Shown here: positions 54,613-64,000 of the stretch, in pieces
Layout: every line of letters begins with the position of its first letter
Position numbering within the stretch: position 1 is the stretch's first letter
Assembly: GCA_023548195.1 (NCBI GenBank)
Contig: JAJHZJ010000252.1
Coordinates: 4,104,841-4,168,840 of the forward strand
Direction: 5' to 3'
DNA from: Bettongia penicillata ogilbyi
Taxonomy: Eukaryota > Chordata > Mammalia > Diprotodontia > Potoroidae
DNA length: 64,000 nucleotides
Notes under the pieces: model-generated
Databases searched by the model: none
What the model was told of the DNA's origin: nothing
Seen by the model: only the letters and a program-made list of their open reading frames with translations
Program-made: the position numbers and the translations under genes

Positions 54613-55041
54613 TTCTAAATTTCATTTAGAGGATAGTTAAAATAAAGATGTAATTTTTTCCCCTCTCCCAAGTTCACAAACCTCTTGGGTTTGTGGACCC
54701 AGGGGCCAGTTGAAGGTCCCTATACCCCAGGTTAATAACGCTTGGTTGTAGAATTTTCCTGGGAATCAGAAGTAGGGTTACCCAGAGAAGCAGGAAGATA
54801 TGGGAAACTCAGGGAAAATTTCCCTCTACCAAAATCTCCCTCTCATTCAGATGTGCCATTGTCTAAAATTCCATCAGTGGTTTGGGTTAAATATGGCTGA
54901 GTCCTCTAAAATCTTCTTTTCTAAGGCAAACGCTCCCAGGAAGGATAACACATGAAGAAAGAGTCCTTTAGTGTGAATTAATTTATGATAGCTGTTCATT
55001 CGTTCCTGATACATATGACCTGGTGGACATAACGGCCATGA
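54613..55041. other. Unassigned non-coding stretch
   Basis: Nothing recognised. Confidence 0.3.
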
Positions 55042-55233
55042 AACTTTTTTGGCAATCTTACTGGACTGGTTTGCCATTTCCTTCTCCAGTGAATTAAGGA
55101 TAACTGAGGTTAAGTGACTTGCCCAGGGTCACACAGTTAGTGTGAGTCTGTGAGTGTCTGTGGTCGAATTTGAACTCAGGTCTTCCTGACTCCACTCCCA
55201 GCACTCTATCAACTGAGCTACCTAGCTGCCTCT
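55042..55233 (-). repeat. MAR1 CORE-SINE, tail truncated
   Basis: Antisense: GGTTTGCCATTTCCTTCTCC, TAAGTGACTTGCCCAGGGTC, CTCAGGTCTTCCTGACTCC and head GAGCTACCTAGCTGCC. The BovB-like tail is mostly missing. Confidence 0.85.
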
Positions 55234-56324
55234 AAAATATATATTTTATACTTATCTCCAAAGGAGACCACAGTTTGAGGAAGAGGCTAATGATAATAAT
55301 AAATAATTATAATCTGACATCAATAGATACAGAGTACAATCTTCTGTTGTATGGTCTAGTAGTCAAAAACATACCTGGAACATTGTATTCACAACTTGAG
55401 GATCTCCTATTTGGAAACAACCTCAATCTGTATCTAGTCCAACCTGTACCTGACCAAGAACACCCTATAACATCCCTAACAGGTAGTCCTTCAGCCATCC
55501 CTTGAAAACCTATTTGACAGCCTATTCCCTTTAGGGACACATCCAGCTGTTAGGAATCTTTCTTTATAACAGTAGAAATCGGTCTCTTTGCCAGATTTAT
55601 AACTAGAAAAAGAGCCACTGGGATTTACTCCCAGGATACAGATATTCTGGGAAAGGGAATCATTCCCCTGCCCCAACTCCAACTAGTTCTTCAGCTCATA
55701 GCCAGTCTGTGCCATACAACAATGGCCCCTATTCCCTTGCCCATTTCCATGCTTTTGTCCTTAAGATTTCATTGCTATGGTGTCCCCTCTTACAACCATC
55801 TTTTCCCACCATTAACTCCCCCGTCCCTTCTCCCAAGAGTTGAGGTGGCAGGGGCCACTAACCATGCCATGGAGACACAAGTTGATTTGTCTTGGCCCTA
55901 AGCAGTTTCCTTCTCTTCCCTCACTCCCCTTCCCCCTCCCCCCATTATCCTTGGTGCTATCCTATCCTCCCTTCTGCTTAACTATATTTGCCTTACCTAT
56001 AAGAATTCCTAATCAGTGACTCTACTTTGTGAAATTCTACCAATGGCCACCCACTGGATCCAAGAAAAGGAAAAAAAAAGTTCTCTATATGACACCTTCT
56101 CAAATACTTCAAGACAGTAATACATCTCTCTAACTTTCTTCTCCCCTAAGTCTTCTCCAGGTATGTTATTACCACCTCATTTGGTGGAAGCAATGGTCTT
56201 ATGCCTTCTGTGATGCTCCTTTTCTCAACTTTTCCCCACCCCACAAAAAACCAAAACAAAACAAAAACACCTTTGGTTATCCTTAGCAGTCACGCAATCA
56301 TTACCCAACTCAGCACATTATAAC
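55234..56324. other. Unassigned non-coding stretch
   Basis: About 1.1 kb; C/T-rich near 55905-55975; nothing recognised with confidence. Confidence 0.3.
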
Positions 56325-56715
56325 CAGCTATTTCTCACCCAAGACACTCCATCTAACAGCTCACCACTGGCTGTCTCCCCATACCTGGAATTTTCTCCAT
56401 CATCATCAGGAAATGATATTTGTAAAGCATTCACCTGAATGCCTGACACTCAGTAGGCACTGAATAAATATTATTCCCTTTCCATTCCTTTCCTCATCTC
56501 TACCACTTCCTTCAAATCCTAGCTAAAATTCTACCTTCTATAAGGAGCCTTGACAGAACTCCCTTAGTGCTAGAACCTCCCCTCTATGTATTACTTCTCA
56601 GTTATCCTAATTATAATTTGTACATGATTTTTTCTATGCTGTTTCCTCCATTAGACTGTGAGCTTCTTGAAGTCATTTCCTTCCTTATTTTAGTATATCT
56701 AGTTCCTTATTTATT
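56325..56715 (+). repeat. L2 LINE 3' part, split by MIR end
   Basis: Sense L2: CTGTCTCCCCATACCTGGAA, then CTTCCTTCAAATCCTAGCTA, TTCTACCTTCTATAAGGAGC and TTAGACTGTGAGCTTCTTGA, in order. Confidence 0.72.
56400..56475 (+). repeat. MIR 3' end nested in L2
   Basis: TTTGTAAAGCATTCACCTGA, CTGACACTCAGTAGGCACTG and AATAAATATTATT are the sense MIR 3' end. Confidence 0.6.
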
Positions 56716-57052
56716 ATCCTTACTTCATGAAGCCATGAATTTGGTTTTTTTTTGTTTTTTTTTTGAGAGGATTTCTGTGTGGATTTTTGTTTCCTATGAA
56801 TTTCTGGATATCTCTATCACTGTTATATGTAATTACACTGTAGTTACATTCTAGGGTGGTTTATTTTTTCTATTCCTATTTATTTTCCATTTAGCAGCTT
56901 TTTGATGACATTTGCAAGGCTTCAAGATAATATACTTGCAGCTCTGGGCTTAAACTAGTATCTTCTCAGCTTCTCAGCTCCATTGCTTTGTCCCACAACT
57001 CCTCATCTGTCACTAACAACTCTGCCTGATATTTGCTGTCTCCATTAGAGCC
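56716..57052. other. Unassigned, T-rich
   Basis: A T-run with G interruptions near 56745-56765; ends in TTTGCTGTCTCCATTAG, which looks like a splice acceptor. Confidence 0.3.
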
Positions 57053-57310
57053 ATGGCAACTGTTGCTGCCACCAGCGCTGTCTCATTTCCTCAGCAAAGT
57101 GTTACAATTCTTGTAGACAGAGACCGTCTGGGACAGTATGTTTTGGGACAAGTCAACATAGTTCCAGGAGTCATTCCTCCTTTAGGCACACCAAAGAGCG
57201 CCTAGGCTATTGTGATGACTTCAGATCTCCAACTTGCTTTTCTCACCCAAAGGTCTGAAGTCCTTGATCTAGCTAAGGTAAGAGAACTTAACCTCCGTTC
57301 CCTACTTTCT
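57053..57310 (+). pseudogene. Exon-like open stretch with one stop, identity unknown
   Basis: From an ATG in good context (AGAGCCATGG, 57053) one frame stays open for 86 codons except a single TAG at 57203. It reads MATVAATSAVSFPQQSV at its start and SDLQLAFLTQRSEVLDLAK after the stop. An acceptor-like TCTCCATTAG lies just before, and a donor-like AAGGTAAGAG falls in frame at 57275. I do not recognise the protein. It may be a gene relic, an old retrocopy, or chance. Confidence 0.2.
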
Positions 57311-57409
57311 GGTCTTCAGGTATAAGCATAATTCTGTTCTCTCCTCTTCCCCTACATGGTTAGCACTACATACTGAGTCTTTTTTGAAGCTAGTTTTTAC
57401 TCTCCTTTA

Positions 57410-57615
57410 TATTTGCCTTTCCAATGCCACCTCCCATAGGAAGCCTTCCTCATCACTCCAGTGTTCTCTCCTTCCTCAGATATGGATGAATCTGTTTGAT
57501 TGTTGTATCCCCCAGTAGAATGCAAACCCCTTACATGGAGGGAATCTTCATTTTGCCTTGGTATCCTGAGTTATCTTGCACAGTGTCTTGAGCTAAATGC
57601 ACATTGGATCAACAG
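57410..57615 (+). repeat. L2 LINE 3' end
   Basis: ATAGGAAGCCTTCCTCATCA, CCCCAGTAGAATGCAAACCC, CTTACATGGAGGGAATCTTC and TTGCACAGTGTCTTGAGCTA match the sense L2 3' end, diverged. Confidence 0.65.
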
Positions 57616-57724
57616 TTGATGCAACTGGAACAATGTTTATTGGATTAGAAATTTCCATGAGTTAGAGATGGCACTAAGATTCTGAGAGGCAGGGGCAGAT
57701 TGGTGGCTGCTTTTTAACAATAGC

Positions 57725-58198
57725 AGTAGATATAGTAATGATAATGACAAAATAATGGCTAGCGTTCATAGAGTACTTTATGGTTTGCATGGCTTTCCTT
57801 ATTTATCTATTTTACGAGGGAAGAGAAATTGTGGACTAAAAAAAATTAAGTGACTGGCTCAGTCACCATGCTTAGTGACTAAGGTAGGATTTGAATTCAG
57901 GTCATACTGACTCCAGGGTAGCTAGGTGGCACAGTGGATAGAGGAAGAGGCCATGACTCTGAAAGACTCATCTTCACAAGTTCAAATCTGGCTTCAGACA
58001 CCTATTAGCTGTGTAACCCAGGGCAAGTCGTTTAACCTCATTTTCCTCAGTTTCTTCTTCTGTAACATGAGCTGTAGAAGGAAATGAAAACTGCAAATGA
58101 GGTCACAAAGAATCAGACGCAACTGAAAAAATGACTGGACCAAAACAGCTTTCTGACCCCAAGTCTACCCTTGTCCACCGTGCCACCTAGCTGTCAGA
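57725..58198 (-). repeat. MIR SINE, split by MAR1
   Basis: Left part GCTAGCGTTCATAGAGTACT, GACTGGCTCAGTCACC, GGATTTGAATTCAGGTCATA. Right part CTTTCTGACCCCAAGTCTAC and head CCGTGCCACCTAGCTGTC. Antisense MIR interrupted at about 57914. Confidence 0.8.
57914..58146 (+). repeat. MAR1 CORE-SINE nested in MIR
   Basis: GGTAGCTAGGTGGCACAGTG head, CAAATCTGGCTTCAGACACC, GGGCAAGTCGTTTAACC CORE, and BovB-like tail AAAGAATCAGACGCAACTGA. The flanks carry an imperfect duplication (ACTGACTCCA / TCTGACCCCA). Confidence 0.9.
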
Positions 58199-58234
58199 TA
58201 AATAGTTAACTCCTTGTTACACAGTCCAATACTC

Positions 58235-58790
58235 TTTCATTCACTCGATTAATTTGTTTAATTTAACTTTTTATCACTTTTTTTTTGCTTTTCACATAAA
58301 AATAGCATCCCAAACCATCCAATGAGCCTTCCCTTATAACAAAGAAGTATAAAAAAGAGTAGGAACCTAATAAGTAAAACATTTAAACAAAACCAACTGA
58401 GGTAGCTGCCATGTCTGTAACACATGCAACAATGTGCATTCATAGACTCCCACCTCTCCAAGGAAAGCAGGAAGATGCATTTTTTTTATCTTCTCCAGGA
58501 CAAGATTGGTCATTATAATCATTTGCAATCATTACACCTGATCTTCTCAGCATTCATTAACTATCATAATCACTGTTAATATTTTTCTTAACTTCACTCT
58601 ACGTGTCATTTCATATCATTATCCCTGTATTCCTCCGAATTCATCTGCTTCCATTCCTCTTACGACAGACGCAACACTATTACATGATATAACATACTAT
58701 ATTTTTTTGTTCAGCCCTTCCCCAATCAGTGGACACTCACTTTGTTTCCAGTTTTTTGCTACCACAACAAACTGCTACAGTGACTCTCCC
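58235..58790 (-). repeat. L1 LINE 3' end, diverged
   Basis: Antisense: CAGCCCTTCCCCAATCAGTG, GACACTCACTTTGTTTCCAG and GCTACCACAACAAACTGCTA at right, A/T-rich 3' part at left. More diverged than the other copies. Confidence 0.65.
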
Positions 58791-58904
58791 TCTCTTTAAA
58801 GATAAGAAAAAAATCACCAAGAGCTGAAGGGAAATGCTCCCCCTCTCATCATCCTACTTGGCTCTAAGCCAAAACACACAGGGCTTACTACTGTTGAGAG
58901 ACAG

Positions 58905-58958
58905 AGGGAGGGAGAGAGGGAGGGGGGAGAGGAGAGATAATAGAGACAGAGAGAGAGG

Positions 58959-58989
<31 letters not shown>

Positions 58990-59025
58990 AGGGAGAGGGA
59001 GAGAGAGGGAGAGGGAGAGACAGTA

Positions 59026-59094
<69 letters not shown>
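58905..59094. repeat. (GA)n / GGGAGA purine tract
   Basis: Purine-rich for about 190 bp: GGGAGA units, then GAGGGA, then about 62 bp of pure GA. Interrupted near 59020-59030 by CAGTAAGT. Confidence 0.95.
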
Positions 59095-59097
<3 letters not shown>

Positions 59098-60694
59098 CAT
59101 CACATCACAGCTACTTTTCTTTGTAGGGTTCCTGGAGGTCACCCAATGAACATCACTTCAGCTTATCTCAGCCTGTGCCTGCAAGAGTGCACGCTGAGAT
59201 GCTGAGAAAGGTAGTGACAGAAACACAGAACAGGGGACAGAGGGCAAAATAGCCCTGGACTGGGGTTAATAAAGGGATAAAAGTTGAGAGAGGGAGGGAG
59301 ACAGAAGGAGAGGAAGTCTGGATCTGGTCTGGCACCAGGTTGATTAGCATTTTTTATTACAGCATTGTCTGTTCCCAGCACAGCAGGTCAGAGAGGAAAA
59401 GAAAGAGATTTAAAAAGTCTCAGCAACCTGACCCCACACTGCTCTCTACTGCATGGAGCAGGCCTGTGGGGCTATGATGGAGTCCCACCCATCTGGGAAA
59501 GGGGTAGTTCATCCAGTTCTGTCCTTTCTTCCTCCTGATTCTTTCTTTCCCTTTTTCCCATCCTTTTTAGAATAATCTTGCCCCGTAAAGACATGACTCA
59601 CCAGACTCTAGGCCAAAGCAGTTCTGGAACATTCTACTTCATTGCATTTGTGATCTCAGCGGCCCCAGTTTTCCTGCAGAAATAGGCTCTAATGGTTTGG
59701 AAGTATAATCCAACAAGCAATTTACAGCCGCATCCCAATTGCTGACAAGTTGCTGCCTTGAGCAGTCTGAGCAAGGGGGGCAAGCCAGTTAATGGTCATC
59801 CTAGGAACAGTGGAAAAATGTGACTGATAATGAGCTGGAACTTGGTCCTGGACATTGTGACTGAACAGAACTTCCAAGAAGGCAGAGGTGAGGAGGGACT
59901 GTCAAAAGGAACCCCATCATTCACATGGGGAAGATAAGAGTGGATGCTTCCAACAGGAACTGCTTTACTCTTCTCCATTTTTAATGGAAAAGAAAGTCCT
60001 AAGGAGAAAGTCCTAAGGAGAAAGTCGACAGCAGAGTTAAACCCGGCTTTGGTTTCCAAACTCAATTTCTCTAATCAGCAGATGACAAGATTTAATAAAT
60101 TCTGGTTGACTGACAGGAGAAGCCCCCAGGGTGAACTGTCCCAAACATCTACTGACAATTCATTATAGATCATCCCTCAAGACTGCACTAAGAGACCTTG
60201 GTTATATCCCAATTAATATCTCGTACACATTAGTGGCTGAAATGTGCTTTCCACTAACGTAAAGGTTCATATGCAGTCCCCAGTCCCCTCACTAGGCTAT
60301 AGAACATCAAATGTGAAAAGAACACAGAGATGCGAATTTATGTTAAATAGTTAGAATATGTTTGAGACAGCCCCAAACTCTGGAGAAGCAAGGGTTATAT
60401 ACCCTTGATCGCTAACTGACCCTTTCAATACTTCTGGGGTATCCTGCCTAACCCTGTAAACTGATTAAAAACAAAGACAAAATTATTTTGCAGGGTCCAG
60501 TTAATTTCATGGGTTTGATGTAAGCTTTCAGTAAACAATACAGCTGTGATAAGCAGACTTAACACTCAGTGGAATTGGTGCTGCTACAACTGGAGTGGTC
60601 TTTTGGATAGAAACCAAATAGCACATTTTCAGTCTGTTTCTCAGCATTGGTCAAACAACCAATGTTATTGTAGAGTTTGCTCATAATGGAAGGG
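59095..60694. other. Unique stretch, no gene recognised
   Basis: About 1.6 kb without a recognised repeat except a short duplication at 59993-60026 (AAAGTCCTAAGGAG twice in tandem). Short frames on both strands lack domains. Confidence 0.35.
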
Positions 60695-61620
60695 AGAAGG
60701 GAATAAGTGTTTTTACAGTGCCTACTACTATGTACCAGGCACTATGCTAAGTGCTTTTTACAAATATTATCTCATTTGGTCCTCACAGCAACCCTTCTAG
60801 ACAAGTGATGCTGTCGAGGTTCGGGGTGCTGGGGACCTCCAAAATGCCCACAAATAGGTCCTCCTTGAATGCATTTGGCACAAACCTTCTTAAAGTAAAA
60901 GAAAAACAGTTTATTAAAGATTCGCCACGCTGGGTTGACTCTTAAGGAGCCTAAACATTTGTAAGGCTTGTATTGACAAGGAGGCCAGATAGAATCTCAG
61001 CTAGACAGAGTCTGAGCTGCTTCATGAAGGCGAGATGGAACTTAAATACAGAAAAAGACAAGGGAAAAATCCAAGTAGTCTGGGGCCCCAGGGATGGTCT
61101 TGATATGGAAGGTCAGCCTGGAATGTAGATCAAATCCAGTGAGGATCCTGGCGAGAGTGTACGCCTGTAGTCCAGACAATTCGGGCTGGCATGGACCTCA
61201 AGAGAATGCTAAATAGTGGCCAGTATCTGGACAATAGGATCAAAGGTAGGGAGTATCAAGAGAATGCTAAATACTGGCCAAGGATTTTGATAAGATCAAG
61301 GATCCAATGTGAGGAGTATCCAGGCTGGGGAATATGGACCTCAAGAGAATGCTAAATCAAATAAGGGGAATCCAAGGAGCCCTTCAAGGTCAGGCTTTCT
61401 GAGGCTCTTCAGACAAATGGGACCAAAATCCCTCCTAGTCTAAGGGACAAAGATCTTGACTTGGGCTCTTACCCCGTCCATGTTATTATCTCCATTTTAC
61501 AGTTGAGAAACTGAGGGAAAGAGAAGTTAAAGAATTTTCACAGGGTCACATGTGTCTCTCCAACTCTGGGACCAATAGTCTATCCATTGTACCATAGCTA
61601 TTAGCTACCTGATGACTATC
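60695..61620 (-). repeat. MIR SINE, split by a solo LTR
   Basis: Left part AAGTGTTTTTACAGTGCCTA, TGTACCAGGCACTATGCTAA, TCCTCACAGCAACCC. Right part TTATTATCTCCATTTTACAG, TTGAGAAACTGAGGGAAAG, CACAGGGTCACATGTG and a decayed head. One antisense MIR split by 60811-61484. Confidence 0.8.
60811..61484 (-). mobile_element. Solo LTR nested in MIR, same family as 50133
   Basis: Left end TGTCGAGGTTCGGGGTGC (antisense ...CA end). Antisense polyadenylation signal in ACAGTTTATTAAAGATTCGC, then GGTTGACTCTTAAGGAGCC, GTATTGACAAGGAGGCCAGA and TCAGCTAGACAGAGTCTGAG, all shared with the 50133 LTR. The U3 part carries a block CAAGAGAATGCTAAAT three times (61200, 61257, 61342). Ends are clear from the split MIR; the duplication is decayed. 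Confidence 0.8.
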
Positions 61621-61804
61621 AGTAATGTCACTGCTGCAAAACAATAATTGTCAAAGAAGTGATTTAGAGTGTGTCTTTGTTTCCATCACTTAAAACATAG
61701 CAAGCAATTTTTTTCTTCCTAACTTTTTGAGCTTATATTCTATATAATCTTAATCAAAGAAAACTCTTTCACACTTTATAAAAGGATGCCTGGGTCCTTT
61801 AATT

Positions 61805-61985
61805 TATAGCATCATAAATTTAAAGCTACAAGGGACCTAAGAAGTCATTAAGTCCAACTCACTCATTTCATAGGTGAAGAAATAGAGTCTAAGAAATGTT
61901 AAGTGACTTGCCCATGATCACACAGCTAGCATCTGGAGGGAGGATGTGAACCCAGATCTTCTTGACTCTAACCTAGTGCTATATT
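61805..61985 (-). repeat. MIR-family SINE (marsupial variant)
   Basis: AGCATCATAAATTTAAAGCT, ACAAGGGACCTAAGAAGTCA, AGTGACTTGCCCATGATCAC and GATCTTCTTGACTCTAACC are antisense MIR with extension. Confidence 0.8.
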
Positions 61986-62114
61986 CAAAAAACTTCATAG
62001 CTTCCTCCAAATTCCATCATGGAGATGGAACTTCATAGAGGATAAGAGTGTGTTAACACTTTTCATTTTGCTAACATTTAATACCTCATTATTTCTGGTT
62101 TTTGACCCTCTATT

Positions 62115-62190
62115 CACACACAAACCCCTTCGCCCCATTTCACATACACACACACATACATATATGCACATATACACATATTCACACACA
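62115..62190. repeat. (CA)n-type microsatellite, imperfect
   Basis: CACA and CATA units with interruptions, alternating purine-pyrimidine. Confidence 0.8.
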
Positions 62191-62194
62191 CGTG

Positions 62195-62330
62195 CAGGCT
62201 GCCTTCAGACAGACTGAAAACTACTTGAAGATGGGAGCGTTCACTCTGCTCATTTTTGTCTGTGCATCCCCAGTCTCAGCCATAGTCTAGCACATAGTAA
62301 TCAATTAATAGATACTTGCTAACTAACCGG
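62195..62330 (+). repeat. L2 LINE 3' end
   Basis: CTACTTGAAGATGGGAGCGT, TCATTTTTGTCTGTGCATCC, CCATAGTCTAGCACATAGTA and AATAGATACTTGCTAACTA are the sense L2 3' end. Confidence 0.7.
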
Positions 62331-63339
62331 ATGATTGCCCTCCCAAGGTATTTCTGTTTTTAATCTAACTTTAGCTTATCTCCTCCATTTACCCCCTCAT
62401 CTTCTTTTTCCATCCCCCAGTCAATAAAATAAAAAAATAAAACCTCTTTCCCCCATCACTGCCTGGGTTAAAATGGTAGGTACAGCTCTATTGAATTAAT
62501 ATTCAACTCATTTATTGGCTCTTCTTCCTTTACCAATCCCTACTTCCTAAAAATCCTCCCTTCACAGCTGAGCGTACCTTGCCAGGGTTGTGCCAGAGTC
62601 AGCTAAAGCTTGTGAGCAAAGTTGATTATGAAATTTCCAATGTGAACATTTTCACCTCAGGTGTCCATTACAAAGCAGGCTTTGGTTTATTTTTTCCTTG
62701 ACTGTCCAGCCTTAACAAAATGAGGAAGAAAGTGTTAATGATGCAAATTAAACCAAAAGTGTGTTCTGTGTTTTTCCCCCTCCAAAGCTGGTTGTTAAAC
62801 AATTTCCAGCATACCCTTAACCCCGAACCTTATTATTCACCTGTTCATCTACAGAATGTATAGAGATGGGAAGAGGATAGGTGTGAATGTGATATAGCAT
62901 CAACAACCCCCTGTTCTGTTTTATTTTGGGCTTTTTTCCAGCTTGCATAATCTCTGTTGCATATTTTCCTATTGTATCCTCTCCAGTTATTAAATGTGTG
63001 AATCTGTTTCTTCAAGAGACATGACACATGTGAATTTCACTCATCACCAAAACTCCCCAGTGTGGAATCTCAAATAATAGAGACTATGAATTAGAACTTT
63101 GCTAATATTTTCATGTAAAAATCAATCTTTTGAGTCTGGATTTTTAGTAATCTTATTTAAAGGAACATTACCAGTCTTCATTAAATCTGCCTGAGGGCAT
63201 CAGAACTTGATTCTGCGTTTTGAATTTCACATTGTGTTTGAATTTTGAGCCTTCTTTTATATCATAACACAATGGACTCAAATCCCACAATTATTTTCTA
63301 ATATTAATGCCTATATGTACGGTACATAAAGTTAAATCA
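62331..63339. other. Unique stretch with an octamer-like motif
   Basis: About 1 kb without recognised repeats. From 62560 to 62830 it resembles conserved non-coding DNA in texture. It contains ATGCAAAT at 62741-62748 within a TTAATGATGCAAATTAA context, a POU/homeodomain-type site. Conservation cannot be assessed here. Confidence 0.3.
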
Positions 63340-63540
63340 ACATGCTATAGTATGATGTACTGGAATGAGTCTTGGATTGGGAATAAGGAGATCCGAGTTC
63401 TATTCCTGAGCCAGTTATTACACATCATGAGGAAGCTGTGAGACTTTGGATTAAACACTTCTTTTTCCCAAATCACAGTTTCCTCATTTGTAAAATAAAA
63501 TTGGATTAGTTGATCTCTAACTGACCATTTCAATGCTACC
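63340..63540 (+). repeat. MIR-family SINE (marsupial variant)
   Basis: GATCCGAGTTCTATTCCTGA, GTGAGACTTTGGATTAAACA, CAGTTTCCTCATTTGTAAAA and TTGGATTAGTTGATCTCTAA keep the order of sense MIR plus its extension. Confidence 0.75.
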
Positions 63541-63792
63541 ATTTACGAATGCAGCCAAGACTAAATACGTAGGTATTCAGTTCTACCTAAGAGTCCCCCA
63601 CCCCCACCCCCGCAAGAAAAAATAAAGGCCTAAGGCTCTCTCACTTTCAGCAAGATTGGAGAACAGGGACCGAAGAACAATTCAAAAGAGTATACAATAC
63701 TTGCCTTTCTGCCATAACCAAGAGGCAGAATTATCTATCTATTATCTATTTATTATTTACGCTCAAAGTGGAAGTCAGTCACCCTTCTAGAA
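63541..63792. other. Unassigned, with ATCT/ATTT run
   Basis: A C-run near 63597-63611 and TATC/TTAT units at 63733-63760; nothing else recognised. Confidence 0.3.
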
Positions 63793-63886
63793 GATAGGAT
63801 AAAAGGACTAGGTGCAGGGTGGGGATCCTATGATCTGGAGGCCACATATGGCCTTCTAGGTCCTCAAATGTGGCCATCCCTGGAGG
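63793..63886 (+). mobile_element. Short hAT-like non-autonomous remnant
   Basis: GTGCAGGGTGGGGATCCTAT, GGAGGCCACATATGGCC and TTCTAGGTCCTCAAATGTGG match the reverse complement of 2525-2617. Truncated at the right. Confidence 0.5.
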
Positions 63887-64000
63887 GAATTCCTCTCTAG
63901 CTCCAAGCTATTGGGGAGAATTGCGTTCTCTTTTTTTAATGGATAAAAACAAAGGGTTCAATGAAAACAGAAGAAAAGGGTAAGGAAGAAACAGAAGGGA

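Noticed and set aside
58834..59205. A 123-codon Arg/Glu-rich frame
   Set aside because: Translation of the purine microsatellite.
50133..61484. The two related LTRs as 5' and 3' ends of one ~11-kb provirus
   Set aside because: They have the same orientation and a plausible spacing, but the right-hand LTR lies inside a MIR whose other half is directly next to it, and no gag, pol or env occurs between them. They are two separate solo LTRs.

Overview
The window looks like non-coding DNA from a marsupial (metatherian) genome. The main reason is its repeat content. It holds CORE-SINEs of the MAR1 type (tRNA-like head, CORE body, BovB/RTE-like tail), many MIR and L2 copies, L1 3' ends of a type I associate with marsupials, two RTE-like LINE lineages with SINEs that share their tails, solo LTRs and DNA-transposon remnants. 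Placental genomes lack MAR1, and monotremes lack this L1/LTR load. The species cannot be told from the sequence alone.

No convincing protein-coding gene, tRNA or other RNA gene was found. The longest open frames are explained by microsatellites ((TTCC)n at 44968-45352, (GA)n at 2371 and 58905), by SINE bodies, or by LINE remnants. One exon-like stretch near 57053 is reported at low confidence.

Layout. 0-9 kb: SINE fragments, a purine microsatellite, a 605-bp RTE-tailed element (6717-7321) and an L2 piece. 9-18 kb: two inverted copies of one MITE (11313-11583 and 12278-12641), an L1 nested in an L2 (12968-14022), more MIR/L2 copies and a GC-richer unique patch near 17.4-18.4 kb. 18-30 kb: L1 3' ends, a Charlie-like hAT remnant, two more full-length RTE-tailed elements with perfect target-site duplications, and LTRs at about 24.4-25.4 and 29.27-29.79 kb. 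30-38 kb: a 2-kb L2 reverse-transcriptase mosaic carrying a BovB-like LINE end and a MIR, followed by an RTE-like LINE with a 5' inversion. 38-49 kb: long microsatellites, a 1.5-kb L1 ORF2 fragment, two L2 LINEs interrupted by SINEs and by a second copy of the RTE-like LINE. 50-64 kb: three solo LTRs (two of one family), MAR1/MIR copies, L1 and L2 ends, and unique stretches with palindromes and homeodomain/POU-like motifs that could be conserved regulatory DNA.

The most informative content is insertion history. Many insertions can be ordered by nesting and by visible target-site duplications. No novel coding system was found. The points most worth checking are the three ~550-bp RTE-tailed elements, the shared tails between LINEs and SINEs, the twin-priming inversion, the MITE pair, and the candidate conserved non-coding patches.
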